A DNA stretch of 64,000 nucleotides from an uncultured Zoogloea sp. (GTDB taxonomy: Bacteria; Pseudomonadota; Gammaproteobacteria; Burkholderiales; Rhodocyclaceae), in the NCBI GenBank assembly GCA_937967645.1, contig CALBTT010000081.1, positions 1-64,000 of the forward strand. Direction: 5' to 3'. Made by a program: the position numbers and the translations under genes. Each line of letters starts with the position of its first letter. Positions within the stretch are counted from its first letter, which is position 1. The notes under the pieces were generated by a model that searched no databases, was not told where the DNA came from, and worked only from the letters and a program-made list of their open reading frames with translations. Positions 8,341 to 16,836 of the stretch are shown in pieces.

Positions 8341-9597
8341 TCAGGCCTGCAGCAGCAGGTCGGGCTGCAGGCGTGCCAGCAGCGCGTCGCGGCCGGCCTC
8401 ATCGACGGCGACCACCCAGTCCACCGGGCGCAGCGCGGCCAGCAGGGCCAGGCTGTCGGGCGCCGCCGCAAGGGGCTCGATCACCAGCACCCGGTCGGCC
8501 TGGCGGCCGGCTTCTTCAAGACGGGCAAGCAGGGCCGCGCCGGGCAGCCCCACCGGCCCCTGCAGCACCGCCAGGCGCTCACCGGCGGCGCGGGCGCGCT
8601 GGCAGGCGGACAGCACCGCCTCCACGCCCAGCAGGCCGCGGGCCACCGGGGTGTGGGCATCCATGGCGTCGCGCAGCTCCTCGAGGGTGGCCGTGGCCGT
8701 ACCCAGCTTGCCCACCACCACGCCCGCCGCCAGATTGGCCAGGGCCGTCGCCTCGCGCAGGCTCAACCCCGCCGCGATGCCGCAGCCCAGTGCCGCCGAG
8801 ACGGTGTCACCCGCACCGGTCACGTCATAGACCTCCCGCGCCCGGGTCGGCTGATGGTGGGCGGGCTGGCCACGCTGGATCAGGGTCACGCCCTGCTCAC
8901 TGCGGGTGACCAGCAGGGCCTCCAGGTCGAGCTCGGCGCGCAGGGCCTCGCCACGGGCGATCAGGGTCGCCTCGTCCGGGCAGGGGCCGACCACCGCCTC
9001 GAATTCAGACAGATTGGGTTTGACCAGAGTAGCGCCCCGGTAGCGGCTGAAATCCGTACCCTTCGGGTCCACCACCACCGGCACCCCCCGGGCCCGGGCG
9101 GCCTGGATCAGGCCTTGCACGTCGGCCAGGGTGCCCTTGGCGTAATCGGACAGCACCACCACGCTGACCCCGTCCAGGTGCGCCTCGAGGGCGGCGGCGA
9201 CGCGGGCCCCATGGCGGGCGTCGAAGCGCTCCTCGAAGTCCAGGCGGATCAGCTGCTGATGGCGCGAGATGACCCGCAGCTTGGTGATCGTCGGCGCATC
9301 GGAGACCCGCTCGAAGGCGCAGGCGACGCCCCGCGACAACAGGCTGTCCTCCAGCAGGCGGCCAGCCTCGTCCTCGCCCACCAGCCCGATCACCCGCGCC
9401 TGAGCGCCCAGGGATGCGGCGTTGAGGGCGACGTTTCCCGCCCCGCCGGCCCGCAGCTCGTCGTTGCGGACGGTGACCACCGGCACCGGTGCCTCCGGCG
9501 AAATGCGCGCCGTCGCGCCATGCCAGTAGCGGTCGAGCATCACGTCACCGCAGACGAGCACACGGCAGGCGGAGAAATCCGGCAGGGGGAAATGCAT
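8341..9597 (-). CDS. rfaE1: D-glycero-beta-D-manno-heptose-7-phosphate kinase with degenerate C-terminal nucleotidylyltransferase domain
   Basis: Residues 1-315 are a PfkB-type heptose-7-phosphate kinase: VLVCGDVMLDRYW, GGAGNVALN, the ADP-binding VVDPKG and VKPN strands, and the catalytic DVTGAGDT (Asp264). Residues 320-418 still align with the ADP-heptose synthase half of bifunctional HldE (GVEAVLSACQRARAAGERL, then ALRPVDWVV and LQPDLLL), but the HxGH nucleotide-binding motif is replaced by LPGA. The chain also stops just before the KGGDY segment. E. coli HldE is 477 residues; this protein is 418. The kinase is probably active; the second domain should not be. The adenylyltransferase must be encoded elsewhere. 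Confidence 0.88.
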   Translation of the reverse strand: MHFPLPDFSACRVLVCGDVMLDRYWHGATARISPEAPVPVVTVRNDELRAGGAGNVALNAASLGAQARVIGLVGEDEAGRLLEDSLLSRGVACAFERVSDAPTITKLRVISRHQQLIRLDFEERFDARHGARVAAALEAHLDGVSVVVLSDYAKGTLADVQGLIQAARARGVPVVVDPKGTDFSRYRGATLVKPNLSEFEAVVGPCPDEATLIARGEALRAELDLEALLVTRSEQGVTLIQRGQPAHHQPTRAREVYDVTGAGDTVSAALGCGIAAGLSLREATALANLAAGVVVGKLGTATATLEELRDAMDAHTPVARGLLGVEAVLSACQRARAAGERLAVLQGPVGLPGAALLARLEEAGRQADRVLVIEPLAAAPDSLALLAALRPVDWVVAVDEAGRDALLARLQPDLLLQA

Positions 9598-9755
9598 GGG
9601 GCAGGACGGTCCTCCACGCCGGGAGGCACCGAAAGACGAAAGCCGCGATTATCGCATCAAGGGCGGGGGGGCGGGAGGGACCGGCGCCCCGCCTTGCCGC
9701 AGCCCGCGTCGCGGACGCATACTGGGCCCGTCCGCAGCACAACGGGGAGAGCAGC

Positions 9756-10388
9756 ATGGTTCAGCACAAGACCGGCCTCGGCCGGGTCGCGCAACCGGAG
9801 GAGGACGAGGAGGAGCCGTTCGGCGGGCTGGTACGCTACGAGCGCAACGTGCCGATCCACCAGGTGTCGTACTACCTGTGCGGGGAGATCCAGGCCCCCC
9901 AGTTCTACACCGAGCTCTTCTACACCCTGCGCACCGCCGCCGAGACAGACCTGATCTACCTGCACATCAATTCACCGGGCGGCGACTTCAACACCGGGCT
10001 GCAGATCATCAACAACATCCTGGCCTCGGATGCCCAGGTGGTGACGGTGCTGGAGGCGCGGGCCTACTCGATGGCGGCCTTCATCTTCCTGTCCGGCGAC
10101 GAGCTGATCGTGCATGACAACTGCCAGCTGATGTTCCACACCTACTCGAGCAGCTTTGCCGGCAAGGGCAGCGAGCAGCTGGCGGAGGTGCACGCCCTGG
10201 GCACCTGGTTCGAGAAGGTGACCACCCGCCTGTGCACGCCCTTCCTGAGCCCCACCGACATCGCCCACATCCTGCAGGGCAGCGACCTGTGGATGGATTC
10301 GGACGAGATCCGGCGGCGCCTGGGGCGGGTCAAGCGCCCCCGTGCCGCGCCTCGCAGCCGGGCCGCCAAGAAGCCGGCCGCGGACTGA
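9756..10388 (+). CDS. ClpP-class serine protease-like protein (orphan)
   Basis: 210 residues with the ClpP/crotonase fold. LIYLHINSPGGDFNTGLQI is followed by ARAYSMAAFIFLSG with nucleophile Ser105, MFHTYSSSF with His128, and probable Asp176 in the C-terminal SDLWMDSDEIRRRLG, so the catalytic triad seems intact. Unlike housekeeping ClpP it has an acidic N-terminal extension (PEEDEEEP), a basic tail (about residues 190-208), and no clpX or trigger-factor gene beside it. It resembles ClpP-like proteins of phages and accessory regions. The start ATG 9756 follows a purine-rich GGGGAGAG. It is divergent from rfaE1 and convergent with pqiC. Confidence 0.75.
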   Translation: MVQHKTGLGRVAQPEEDEEEPFGGLVRYERNVPIHQVSYYLCGEIQAPQFYTELFYTLRTAAETDLIYLHINSPGGDFNTGLQIINNILASDAQVVTVLEARAYSMAAFIFLSGDELIVHDNCQLMFHTYSSSFAGKGSEQLAEVHALGTWFEKVTTRLCTPFLSPTDIAHILQGSDLWMDSDEIRRRLGRVKRPRAAPRSRAAKKPAAD

Positions 10389-10393
10389 ACCGC

Positions 10394-10954
10394 TCAGCGC
10401 AGGGCCCGGGCCACATCCCGGGCCAGCGCCGTCACCAGCCGCCCGTGGGCGGCCGCCAAGCCGTCCCAGCCAGGCACGGTGACGGTCTCGGTGGCGGCGA
10501 AGCGCCCGCTGGCCACGTCCTTTCCGGCCTTGCGCAGGGTCCACACCGCTTCCAGGGTGACCCGCTCGAAGCCCTCCGCCTCGAAACGCAGCACGTCGAT
10601 GGGCAGGCCCATGTCCGGTTCGACGATGCTCCCCTGCGGCCACGCGACGATACGGCCATTGCCTGTGCTGCGGCTGAGCTCGACGGCGACCCGGCGGGCG
10701 ATCTCGGTCTTGAGGGGCGCCGCCCAGCGGTGGCCCTCGGCCACCTCGGCCCGCACCCCGTCCACCTGGCGCACGATCAGGAGCCGGTCGATGGCCGCGG
10801 GCACGCCCACCGGCCCCACCACCAGGCTTGGCCCCTGGGCTGCGTGGGCAGCCTCGGCCGGCCCTTCCGACCCCAGGGTGTAGTAGCGCACCGGGGGCGT
10901 GGTGCCGCAGGCTGCCAGCAGGCAGGCGCTCAGGATCAGGGGCAGTGCTCTCAT
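10394..10954 (-). CDS. pqiC: PqiC/YmbA-type outer-membrane lipoprotein
   Basis: 186-residue lipoprotein with an N-terminal signal peptide and lipobox LLAAC (Cys16), followed by the family's VRYYTLG strand. It belongs to the ABC-type transport auxiliary lipoprotein family (PqiC/YmbA), which docks the PqiB needle to the outer membrane in a MCE lipid-transport system. Its ATG overlaps the pqiB stop by four bases. It is the last gene of the pqiA1-pqiA2-pqiB-pqiC operon and stops five bases from the convergent clpP-like gene. Confidence 0.85.
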   Translation of the reverse strand: MRALPLILSACLLAACGTTPPVRYYTLGSEGPAEAAHAAQGPSLVVGPVGVPAAIDRLLIVRQVDGVRAEVAEGHRWAAPLKTEIARRVAVELSRSTGNGRIVAWPQGSIVEPDMGLPIDVLRFEAEGFERVTLEAVWTLRKAGKDVASGRFAATETVTVPGWDGLAAAHGRLVTALARDVARALR

Positions 10955-12609
10955 GGCTTGTCCTCGGGTTTGCCGCGCAGCAGGGCTTCGGGGTGCCGGT
11001 CCAGGCTGTCGGCCAGGTGGCGCATGGCCTGGGCGGTGCGGGACACCTCCTGCAGGGTCGCCCGCAGATCCTGCTGCAGCGGGGCATCGCTGGCCACTAG
11101 CTTGCGCGAATCGGCGATCACCGCGCGGGCTTCGGCGAGGGTCTCCCGGACGCCCCCCAGGGTGTCGCGGACGTCGGTTCCGACCAGGCTGTCAATGCGC
11201 TTGACCAGGTTCTCCAGCTCGTCGACGGTGCGCCCCAGCCCGACGATGGCCTTGCGGGTGTCCTGGCCGATCTCGTCGAGGGGCAGCTTGTCGAGCTTTT
11301 CGACGATGCGCAGGAGCGCCGTCTGCAACTCATCCAGACTGCCACGCTGGGTCGGCAGGCTGGGCGGCTGGGTGCTCCAGTCGGCCTTGCCGCCCTTGGC
11401 CGCCGGGAAGAAGTCGAAGGCGACATAGAGCTGCCCGGTGACCAGGTTGCCGTTGCGCAGCTGGGCGCGCATGCCGCGGGCGATCAGGCGGTCGATGAAG
11501 CTGCGGAAGTCCTTGTCGCGGTAGTCCTTGCCGAAGAAGGTGGGCTTGCCGGCATCCGGACGGGCCTGCATGCGGCCGGGAAAGATGGCCACCTCGACCA
11601 CCATGCCCAGGTCGCCGGCCCCGCTCCCGATGTCGGGATGGACGGCGACGACCTCACCCAGCTGGATGCCGCGGAAATCCACCGTAGCCCCCGGCGAGAG
11701 GCCCCGCACGCTCTCCGAGAAGCGCAACAGGTAGTACTGGCGCACGCTGCTGGGCTGCTTGAGGGCTTCGTCGCGATTGCGCAGCAGGGGGAACACATGA
11801 TCGGCAGGCGCCGGCTCTTCGATGCTGCTGTCCGGCGTCTGGAAGGCCAGCCCGCCGGCCAGGATGGAGGTGGCGGACTCGGTATTGACCTGGATACCCT
11901 CCGCGCCCAGCTTCACATCCACGCCGCTGGCGTTCCAGAAGCGGGTGTCGGTGGTCACGAAGCGGTCGTAGGGGGCCTTGATGAAGATCCGGATGTCCAG
12001 GTGCTTGCCCTTCTCGTCGAGCTTGAAGCCGGTGACCTGGCCCGCCTCGATGCGCCGGTAGTAGATCGGCGTGCCCACGTTGATCGAGCCCAGGGTCTCG
12101 GCCTCCAGGCTGAAATGCCGGCCGGGGATGTCGAAGGTCACCACCGGCGCCTCGGGGAGCGCCACGAACTTGCGCCGCGCCTCCTCCGACTTGCCCGCAT
12201 CCATGCCCACATAGGCCCCCGACAGCAGGGTCTCGAGGCCCGACACCGAACTCCCCGAGACGCGCGCGCTGACCACCCAGAAGCGGGTGTCATCGACCAG
12301 CAGGCGGGTCGCCTCCTTGGCCAGGCGGGCCGTGGCCACCACATGGCTGCCATCCTCGGCCAGGGTCACCGAGACGATCTGGCCGACATCCACATCCTTG
12401 TACTTGATACGGGTCTTGCCCGGCTCGAGGCCGATCCCGGTGCGGAATTCGATGCTGATCACCGGCCCCTGCTCGTAGTAGCTGCGGGCTGCCAGGAACA
12501 GGCCGATCAGGGCGGCCACCAGGGGAATGATCCACACCAGCGGAATGCGGAAGCGGCGGGGCGCCTCGACGGCAGCGACGGGGATGGCGGACGGGACGGG
12601 ATCAGTCAT
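10951..12609 (-). CDS. pqiB: MCE-domain intermembrane transport protein PqiB
   Basis: 552-residue inner-membrane anchored periplasmic protein. One transmembrane segment (IPLVWIIPLVAALIGLFLAA, about residues 22-41) is followed by three MCE repeats: ISIEFRTGIGLEPGKTRIKYKDVDVGQI, the GSINVGTPIYYRRIEAGQV block, and LSPGATVDFRGIQLGEVVAV. A C-terminal helical region (about 430-545) would form the tube. PqiB bridges inner and outer membrane to move phospholipids. It overlaps pqiA2 by eight bases and pqiC by four. Confidence 0.92.
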   Translation of the reverse strand: MTDPVPSAIPVAAVEAPRRFRIPLVWIIPLVAALIGLFLAARSYYEQGPVISIEFRTGIGLEPGKTRIKYKDVDVGQIVSVTLAEDGSHVVATARLAKEATRLLVDDTRFWVVSARVSGSSVSGLETLLSGAYVGMDAGKSEEARRKFVALPEAPVVTFDIPGRHFSLEAETLGSINVGTPIYYRRIEAGQVTGFKLDEKGKHLDIRIFIKAPYDRFVTTDTRFWNASGVDVKLGAEGIQVNTESATSILAGGLAFQTPDSSIEEPAPADHVFPLLRNRDEALKQPSSVRQYYLLRFSESVRGLSPGATVDFRGIQLGEVVAVHPDIGSGAGDLGMVVEVAIFPGRMQARPDAGKPTFFGKDYRDKDFRSFIDRLIARGMRAQLRNGNLVTGQLYVAFDFFPAAKGGKADWSTQPPSLPTQRGSLDELQTALLRIVEKLDKLPLDEIGQDTRKAIVGLGRTVDELENLVKRIDSLVGTDVRDTLGGVRETLAEARAVIADSRKLVASDAPLQQDLRATLQEVSRTAQAMRHLADSLDRHPEALLRGKPEDKP

Positions 12610-13270
12610 GGGCAGGCCGTTCGTGGACGGGGTCGGCAGACTCTGCGGGGTCGGAGAGCGGGTCCCAGATCAGGCGGGGATCGAAGCTCATGGCGGCAAA
12701 CATGGTCAGCACCACCACGGCCCCGAAGGCCACGGCGGCGGGCCCCGCCTGGATGGTGGCCAGCCCCTGGAACTGGACCAGGGCGACCAGGATGGTGATG
12801 ACATAGATGTCGAGCATGGACCAGCGCCCGACGAACTCGACCAGCCGATAGAGCCGGGCCCGCTGCATCAGGCGCCGCCGGGAGCGGCTCTGTACCGAGG
12901 CCGTCAGGTAGATCAGGGCAAGGATCTTGAGCAGCGGCACCATCACGCTGGCGAAGAAGACCACCAGGGCCAGCGGCCAGGATCCGGACTCCCACAGGAA
13001 AACCACCCCGCTCATGATGGTGTCCTCCTGGCTGCCCATCAGCGAGGCGGTGGTCATCATGGGCAGCAGGTTGGCCGGGATGTAGAGCAGCATCGACGCC
13101 ACCAGCAGGGCCCAGGTGGTGGTGATGCTGGCCGGCCGGCGCAGATGCATGGGGGCATCGCAGCGCGGGCAGCGCAGGCGCTGCTGCGGGGCACGGGGGC
13201 TGCGGGCGAGCTGGCCGCAGACATGGCAGCTCAGCAGGCCGGCCTCACGGGCGGTGACAGGACGGCTCAC
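12602..13270 (-). CDS. pqiA: PqiA-domain membrane protein, second half (PqiA2)
   Basis: 222-residue inner-membrane protein with a zinc ribbon (SCHVCGQL and RCPRCDAP) and four hydrophobic segments, including the family stretch WSMLDIYVITILVALV. In E. coli PqiA is a single chain with two such halves; here the halves are separate genes. The GTG at 13270 overlaps the pqiA1 TGA by four bases, the start that matches the Cys-rich N-terminus. The longer open frame upstream lies inside pqiA1 and is spurious. The stop overlaps pqiB by eight bases. Confidence 0.85.
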   Translation of the reverse strand: MSRPVTAREAGLLSCHVCGQLARSPRAPQQRLRCPRCDAPMHLRRPASITTTWALLVASMLLYIPANLLPMMTTASLMGSQEDTIMSGVVFLWESGSWPLALVVFFASVMVPLLKILALIYLTASVQSRSRRRLMQRARLYRLVEFVGRWSMLDIYVITILVALVQFQGLATIQAGPAAVAFGAVVVLTMFAAMSFDPRLIWDPLSDPAESADPVHERPAHD

Positions 13271-13908
13271 CTTGCCGCCTCGCGGCCTGGTGCGGCCTGC
13301 CACAGCAGGCGCGTATCGAAGGAGCGGGCGGCCAGGGTGAGGATCACGATGAGGGCGGCGGTGGCCCAGAAAGCGGTGCCCAGGATGACGGTGGCCAGGT
13401 GGGACAGCTTGACCAGGGACACCAGCATGCCCAGCAGGAAGACCTCGACCATGCCCCACGGCTGCACCGAGCGGACCAGGCGGTAGAAGGTGGCGAGCCG
13501 GGGTGACACCCGGCCCAGGCGGAGCGGCAGCAGCACGACCAGGATCATGCCGAGCTCCAGCACCGGGAACAGCTGCGCGGTCACGAAGACCAGCGCCGCC
13601 ACCGGCTCCACGCCATCGCGCCAGAGGATTCCCACGGCCTCGAACAGGCTGACTTCGACCCGCCGCCCCTGCATCTCGAGACCGACCAGCGGGTGCAGGT
13701 TGGCGATCAGGTACAACACCGCCGCCGTGAAGGTCAGCGCCAGGCTGCGGTCGAGGCTGTCGGGCGGGTTGCGGGCCAGGAACGCATGGCAACGCACGCA
13801 GCGCGCCGTCTCGCCGGGCGCAAGCACAGGCGCGGTCTGGAGCAGGTCACATTCGTGACAGGCCAGCAGGTCGGCGGGAAGAGGCGCATGGGCGTGTGGG
13901 TCGGTCAT
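13267..13908 (-). CDS. pqiA: PqiA-domain membrane protein, first half (PqiA1)
   Basis: 213 residues with a zinc ribbon (ACHECDLL and RCVRCHAF) and four transmembrane segments, ending in the PqiA block VQPWGMVEVFLLGMLVSLVKL. It is the first gene of the pqi operon and forms, with pqiA2, the inner-membrane partner of the PqiB tube. The start ATG 13908 is chosen over the upstream non-ATG extension because the protein then opens with a short polar leader before the first Cys pair. Confidence 0.87.
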   Translation of the reverse strand: MTDPHAHAPLPADLLACHECDLLQTAPVLAPGETARCVRCHAFLARNPPDSLDRSLALTFTAAVLYLIANLHPLVGLEMQGRRVEVSLFEAVGILWRDGVEPVAALVFVTAQLFPVLELGMILVVLLPLRLGRVSPRLATFYRLVRSVQPWGMVEVFLLGMLVSLVKLSHLATVILGTAFWATAALIVILTLAARSFDTRLLWQAAPGREAAR

Positions 13909-14005
13909 GGCGGGGCCCGGATGATGACGACCAATTGTGCGGTGCGGTGCCCGCCGCTGCAAGCAGATCGGCGGAACCGCCCACACATGCCCCGGTGGCA
14001 GCCCC

Positions 14006-14437
14006 TCAGCGCGCGGCGGGAACCTCCGGACCGGCTGGCTGCGGGGAGCGTGCCCCGGCTGGGGCTCCCCCCTCGGCCGGGGCGGCGCCCGCGATGAGGA
14101 TCATCGGCGCGTCCAGCCCGCGATGGCGCAGGACGACCCGGTCGTTGAGCACCCGGTCAACCCGTAGCTGCTCGTTGAAGCTCGCGCCCTCCGGCACCAG
14201 CACCGGCGGATGCTGTCCATCGGCCAGGATGGCCATGCCCGGTGCGGCACCGCTGGCCGGGATGGTGGCCTGCAGGACCAGCCCGGGTGGCGGCGGGAGC
14301 ACCTGCAAGGACGTACCGCCCGGCTGCGGGGCGACGTGCAGGATGCCAAACTCCTCGGCCGTCCATAGACCGACTACAACCAGCGCCCCAAGCCCAAGCA
14401 GTGCGCGCTGCAAACGGACCATGTCGAATCCAGCCAT
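14006..14437 (-). CDS. Small membrane-anchored protein, possibly GspC/PilP-like
   Basis: 143 residues: one N-terminal transmembrane segment (LLGLGALVVVGLWTA), a Pro-rich linker, then a short periplasmic beta region ending FNEQLRVDRVLNDRVVLRHRG. That last pattern resembles the HR domain of GspC/PilP proteins, which anchor secretion inner-membrane platforms, but no secretion genes are nearby. The tail is Ala/Pro-rich. Start ATG 14437 follows GGGAG at a good distance. It lies 97 bp upstream of pqiA1, in the same direction. Function is unknown; the GspC link is weak. Confidence 0.55.
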   Translation of the reverse strand: MAGFDMVRLQRALLGLGALVVVGLWTAEEFGILHVAPQPGGTSLQVLPPPPGLVLQATIPASGAAPGMAILADGQHPPVLVPEGASFNEQLRVDRVLNDRVVLRHRGLDAPMILIAGAAPAEGGAPAGARSPQPAGPEVPAAR

Positions 14438-14561
14438 TCCTTGCTCCCAGCACGGCCACGGCCGGTGCGGACCGCGGGAAAATCATCGTTGAGCGTTTCG
14501 AGGGCGCTACCGTAACACCCCAGGCTTGCATGTGGAGCGGGAGTCACGATTCTTGACCCTG

Positions 14562-15416
14562 TCACGGGCAGCCGGAAGGCGCCTCGGGCAGGGCCAGAAA
14601 CGCCCGCAGCTCCTGGACAAAGCGCTCCCGCAGCCCCAGGTGGGGGGCATGGTCCTGCGCGGCATACAGGCTCAGTACGGATCCTGCCGTCCGGTCCGCC
14701 ACATAGCGGGCCGTGTCCACCGAATAGAAATTGCTCTCATCACCATAGACGAGAAAACTGGGCCGCGTGATCGTCGGCAGCACGTCGCGGTAATCCGCGG
14801 CGGTCAGGCTGGCCCAGCAGTCGATCAGGGGCTGCGGATCGAGGGCGCGCAGGCGCTGGCGGGCCACCTGGAGGCCGCTGCCGTTCTCCAGGTATTTTTC
14901 GCGGGCCCGGGCGTTGTGGCCGAAGGCCGCGAGGCGCAGCACCGCCTCGGCGAGATCTTCCGCCAGCTCGCCCATGAAGGCCGCATTGCGCGTGGCATCG
15001 AAATCGCCATAGATGCCCAGCTTCCAGCCGGCGTCGGTCAGCAGGCGTGGCGACTGGTCGATGAAGCCCAGGTGGGACACGCCCTCCTCGCCCCAGTCCC
15101 GGAGGTATTGCCAGAGCGTCAGGGCCCCCATCGAATGGCCGACGATCGCCACATCGCCGAGCCCGTAATGCTGGATGAGGTTGCGCAGGTCGCGGGCCAT
15201 CCGCTCCGCCGTCGGCACCGCCCCGACCCGGGGCGCATGGCCGCCATGGCCACGGGCATCCCAGCGGAAGATGCGGCAGCCGGACTCGAGGGCCGGCATG
15301 AAGGGAGTCCAGTCCCGGTGGGTCGAGGTCCAGCCATGCAGGAGGATCAGGGGGCGCCCCTGACCGGAAATGCGGAGATGGATTTTTTCGCCGTCATCGG
15401 CGAGAAAGTGGTCCAT
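14562..15416 (-). CDS. Alpha/beta-fold hydrolase
   Basis: 284-residue cytoplasmic alpha/beta hydrolase. It shows the oxyanion strand LILLHGWTSTHRDW, the Asp-bearing FRWDARGHG strand, nucleophile elbow VGHSMGAL (Ser), SFLVYGDESNFY with the acid, and the catalytic His in AAQDHAPHLGLRE. This pattern fits esterases and 2-hydroxymuconate-semialdehyde-hydrolase-like enzymes; the substrate cannot be told. It lies 56 bp below cobC and may be read through from the cobalamin cluster. An Arg-rich opposite-strand frame here is a shadow. Confidence 0.82.
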   Translation of the reverse strand: MDHFLADDGEKIHLRISGQGRPLILLHGWTSTHRDWTPFMPALESGCRIFRWDARGHGGHAPRVGAVPTAERMARDLRNLIQHYGLGDVAIVGHSMGALTLWQYLRDWGEEGVSHLGFIDQSPRLLTDAGWKLGIYGDFDATRNAAFMGELAEDLAEAVLRLAAFGHNARAREKYLENGSGLQVARQRLRALDPQPLIDCWASLTAADYRDVLPTITRPSFLVYGDESNFYSVDTARYVADRTAGSVLSLYAAQDHAPHLGLRERFVQELRAFLALPEAPSGCP

Positions 15417-15472
15417 GGTTCGGGCCCGTCACGTGGAAGGCCCGCAGTCTACCGGAGAGTCCGGGGCCGCAA

Positions 15473-16054
15473 TCAGGCGCCGGACGCCTCGCCGCCCGCG
15501 TCCCGCCGGTTGAACCAGCGCAGCACCGTGCCCCAGTCGTGCAGATCCAGGCGGGACACTTCGCCGCAGGCGAAATCAAGCCCCAGCCAGCGCTCCGGGG
15601 GCAGGCCCAGCAGGTGCCCGGCGATGGCTCGCAGGGGGCCGCCGTGGGCCACCACCACCGCCGCCGCAGGCGCTTCGTCGCGCAGCGCGGCCAGGAAATC
15701 CAGCACCCGCCCGGCCATCGCGCGGGGCGATTCGCCGCCCGGGGGCGCGAAATCCAGGGGCGAGGCCACCCAGGCATCCAGCGCGGCCTGGCCGATGTCC
15801 TCGAAGCTGCGCCCCTCCCATTCGCCGAAGTGGATCTCCTTCAGGCGCGGATCCAGCTGCGGCACCCCCAGGGCCTCACCCAGCAACCGGGCCCGGGCCA
15901 GGGGGCTGGCGTGCAGGCTGAAGTCGGCGGGCAGCAGCGGACGCAGGCGCCGCGCCACCTCCACGGCGGACTCGGCCAGCCCGAGATCGGTCTGGCCATA
16001 GCAGATCCCCGGCGCCACGGCGGGCCGGGGGTGGCGGATCAGGTAGAGCTCCAT
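15473..16054 (-). CDS. cobC: Alpha-ribazole-5'-phosphate phosphatase / histidine phosphatase CobC
   Basis: 193-residue histidine phosphatase that removes the 5'-phosphate in cobalamin nucleotide-loop assembly. The phosphohistidine motif is LIRHPRP (RHP rather than the more common RHG), the acid is in FGEWEGRSF, and the second catalytic His is in [11 protein letters not shown]. The ATG at 16054 lies inside the end of cobS (16-bp overlap), so the pair is coupled. The assignment rests on context with cobS and cobT as well as on the motifs. A longer in-frame reading (to 16684) is only a shadow of cobS. Confidence 0.85.
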   Translation of the reverse strand: MELYLIRHPRPAVAPGICYGQTDLGLAESAVEVARRLRPLLPADFSLHASPLARARLLGEALGVPQLDPRLKEIHFGEWEGRSFEDIGQAALDAWVASPLDFAPPGGESPRAMAGRVLDFLAALRDEAPAAAVVVAHGGPLRAIAGHLLGLPPERWLGLDFACGEVSRLDLHDWGTVLRWFNRRDAGGEASGA

Positions 16055-16812
16055 GCGGCCAGGATTCCCAGGTAGATCGCGATTTCCGAAAGCTGCTGAA
16101 CAGCCCCGAGGGTGTCGCCGGTGTACCCCCCCAGGCGCCGGGCGAAGGTCCGCAGGGCCATCACCACCACCACCACGGCCAGCCCCAGCGCCGCCAGGGC
16201 CGCCGCCGCCGGCAACAGCAGCAGGGGCAACACGCCGGCCAGGGTGGCGATACCCAGCTCGCCGGCATCCGGACGGCGGGCCACCGGCGCCGACTTGGCG
16301 CTGTCGTCGCTGCGGGCGTAGTCCAGCATGGCCATGATGCTCACCGCAGCGAGCCGCGAGAGCGGATGCGCCACCAGCAGCGCCGCCAGCAGGGGGTAGT
16401 CGTCGTCGGCACCCAGGGCGCTCAGCACCAGGTACTTGGCCAGCAGCAGCAGCACCAGGCCGATGGCCCCATAGCTGCCGATGCGCGAGTCCTTCATGAT
16501 CTGCAGCACCTGGTCGCGGGTCCACCCGCCGCCCAGGCCATCGCAGGTGTCGGCCCAGCCATCCTCGTGGAAGGCGCCGGTGGCGCGGATCGTGGCGGCC
16601 ATCGACAACACCACCGCCAGCTCCACGGGCAGGACCTGCACCGCCAGCCAGAACACGGCCGCGCCGATGGCCGCGATCAGCCACCCCACCAGCGGCAGGA
16701 AGCGGGCCGCATGGCCCAGCTTGTCCGGGCTGAACTCGACCCAGCCAGGCACCGGCAGTCGACTGAAGAAGCCGACGGCGATGAAGAAGAGTTCCAACTG
16801 GGATCGGATCAC
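16039..16812 (-). CDS. cobS: Adenosylcobinamide-GDP ribazoletransferase (cobalamin synthase) CobS
   Basis: 257-residue inner-membrane enzyme that joins adenosylcobinamide-GDP and alpha-ribazole (phosphate). The family signatures [20 protein letters not shown] and [19 protein letters not shown] are present, followed by several hydrophobic segments and [16 protein letters not shown]. The start is a GTG at 16812 ([20 protein letters not shown]), 24 bp below cobT. It acts after CobU and CobT, both encoded just upstream. Confidence 0.95.
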   Translation of the reverse strand: MIRSQLELFFIAVGFFSRLPVPGWVEFSPDKLGHAARFLPLVGWLIAAIGAAVFWLAVQVLPVELAVVLSMAATIRATGAFHEDGWADTCDGLGGGWTRDQVLQIMKDSRIGSYGAIGLVLLLLAKYLVLSALGADDDYPLLAALLVAHPLSRLAAVSIMAMLDYARSDDSAKSAPVARRPDAGELGIATLAGVLPLLLLPAAAALAALGLAVVVVVMALRTFARRLGGYTGDTLGAVQQLSEIAIYLGILAAWSST

Positions 16813-16836
16813 GGTAGAGGTGGCCGGTCTGGGCGC

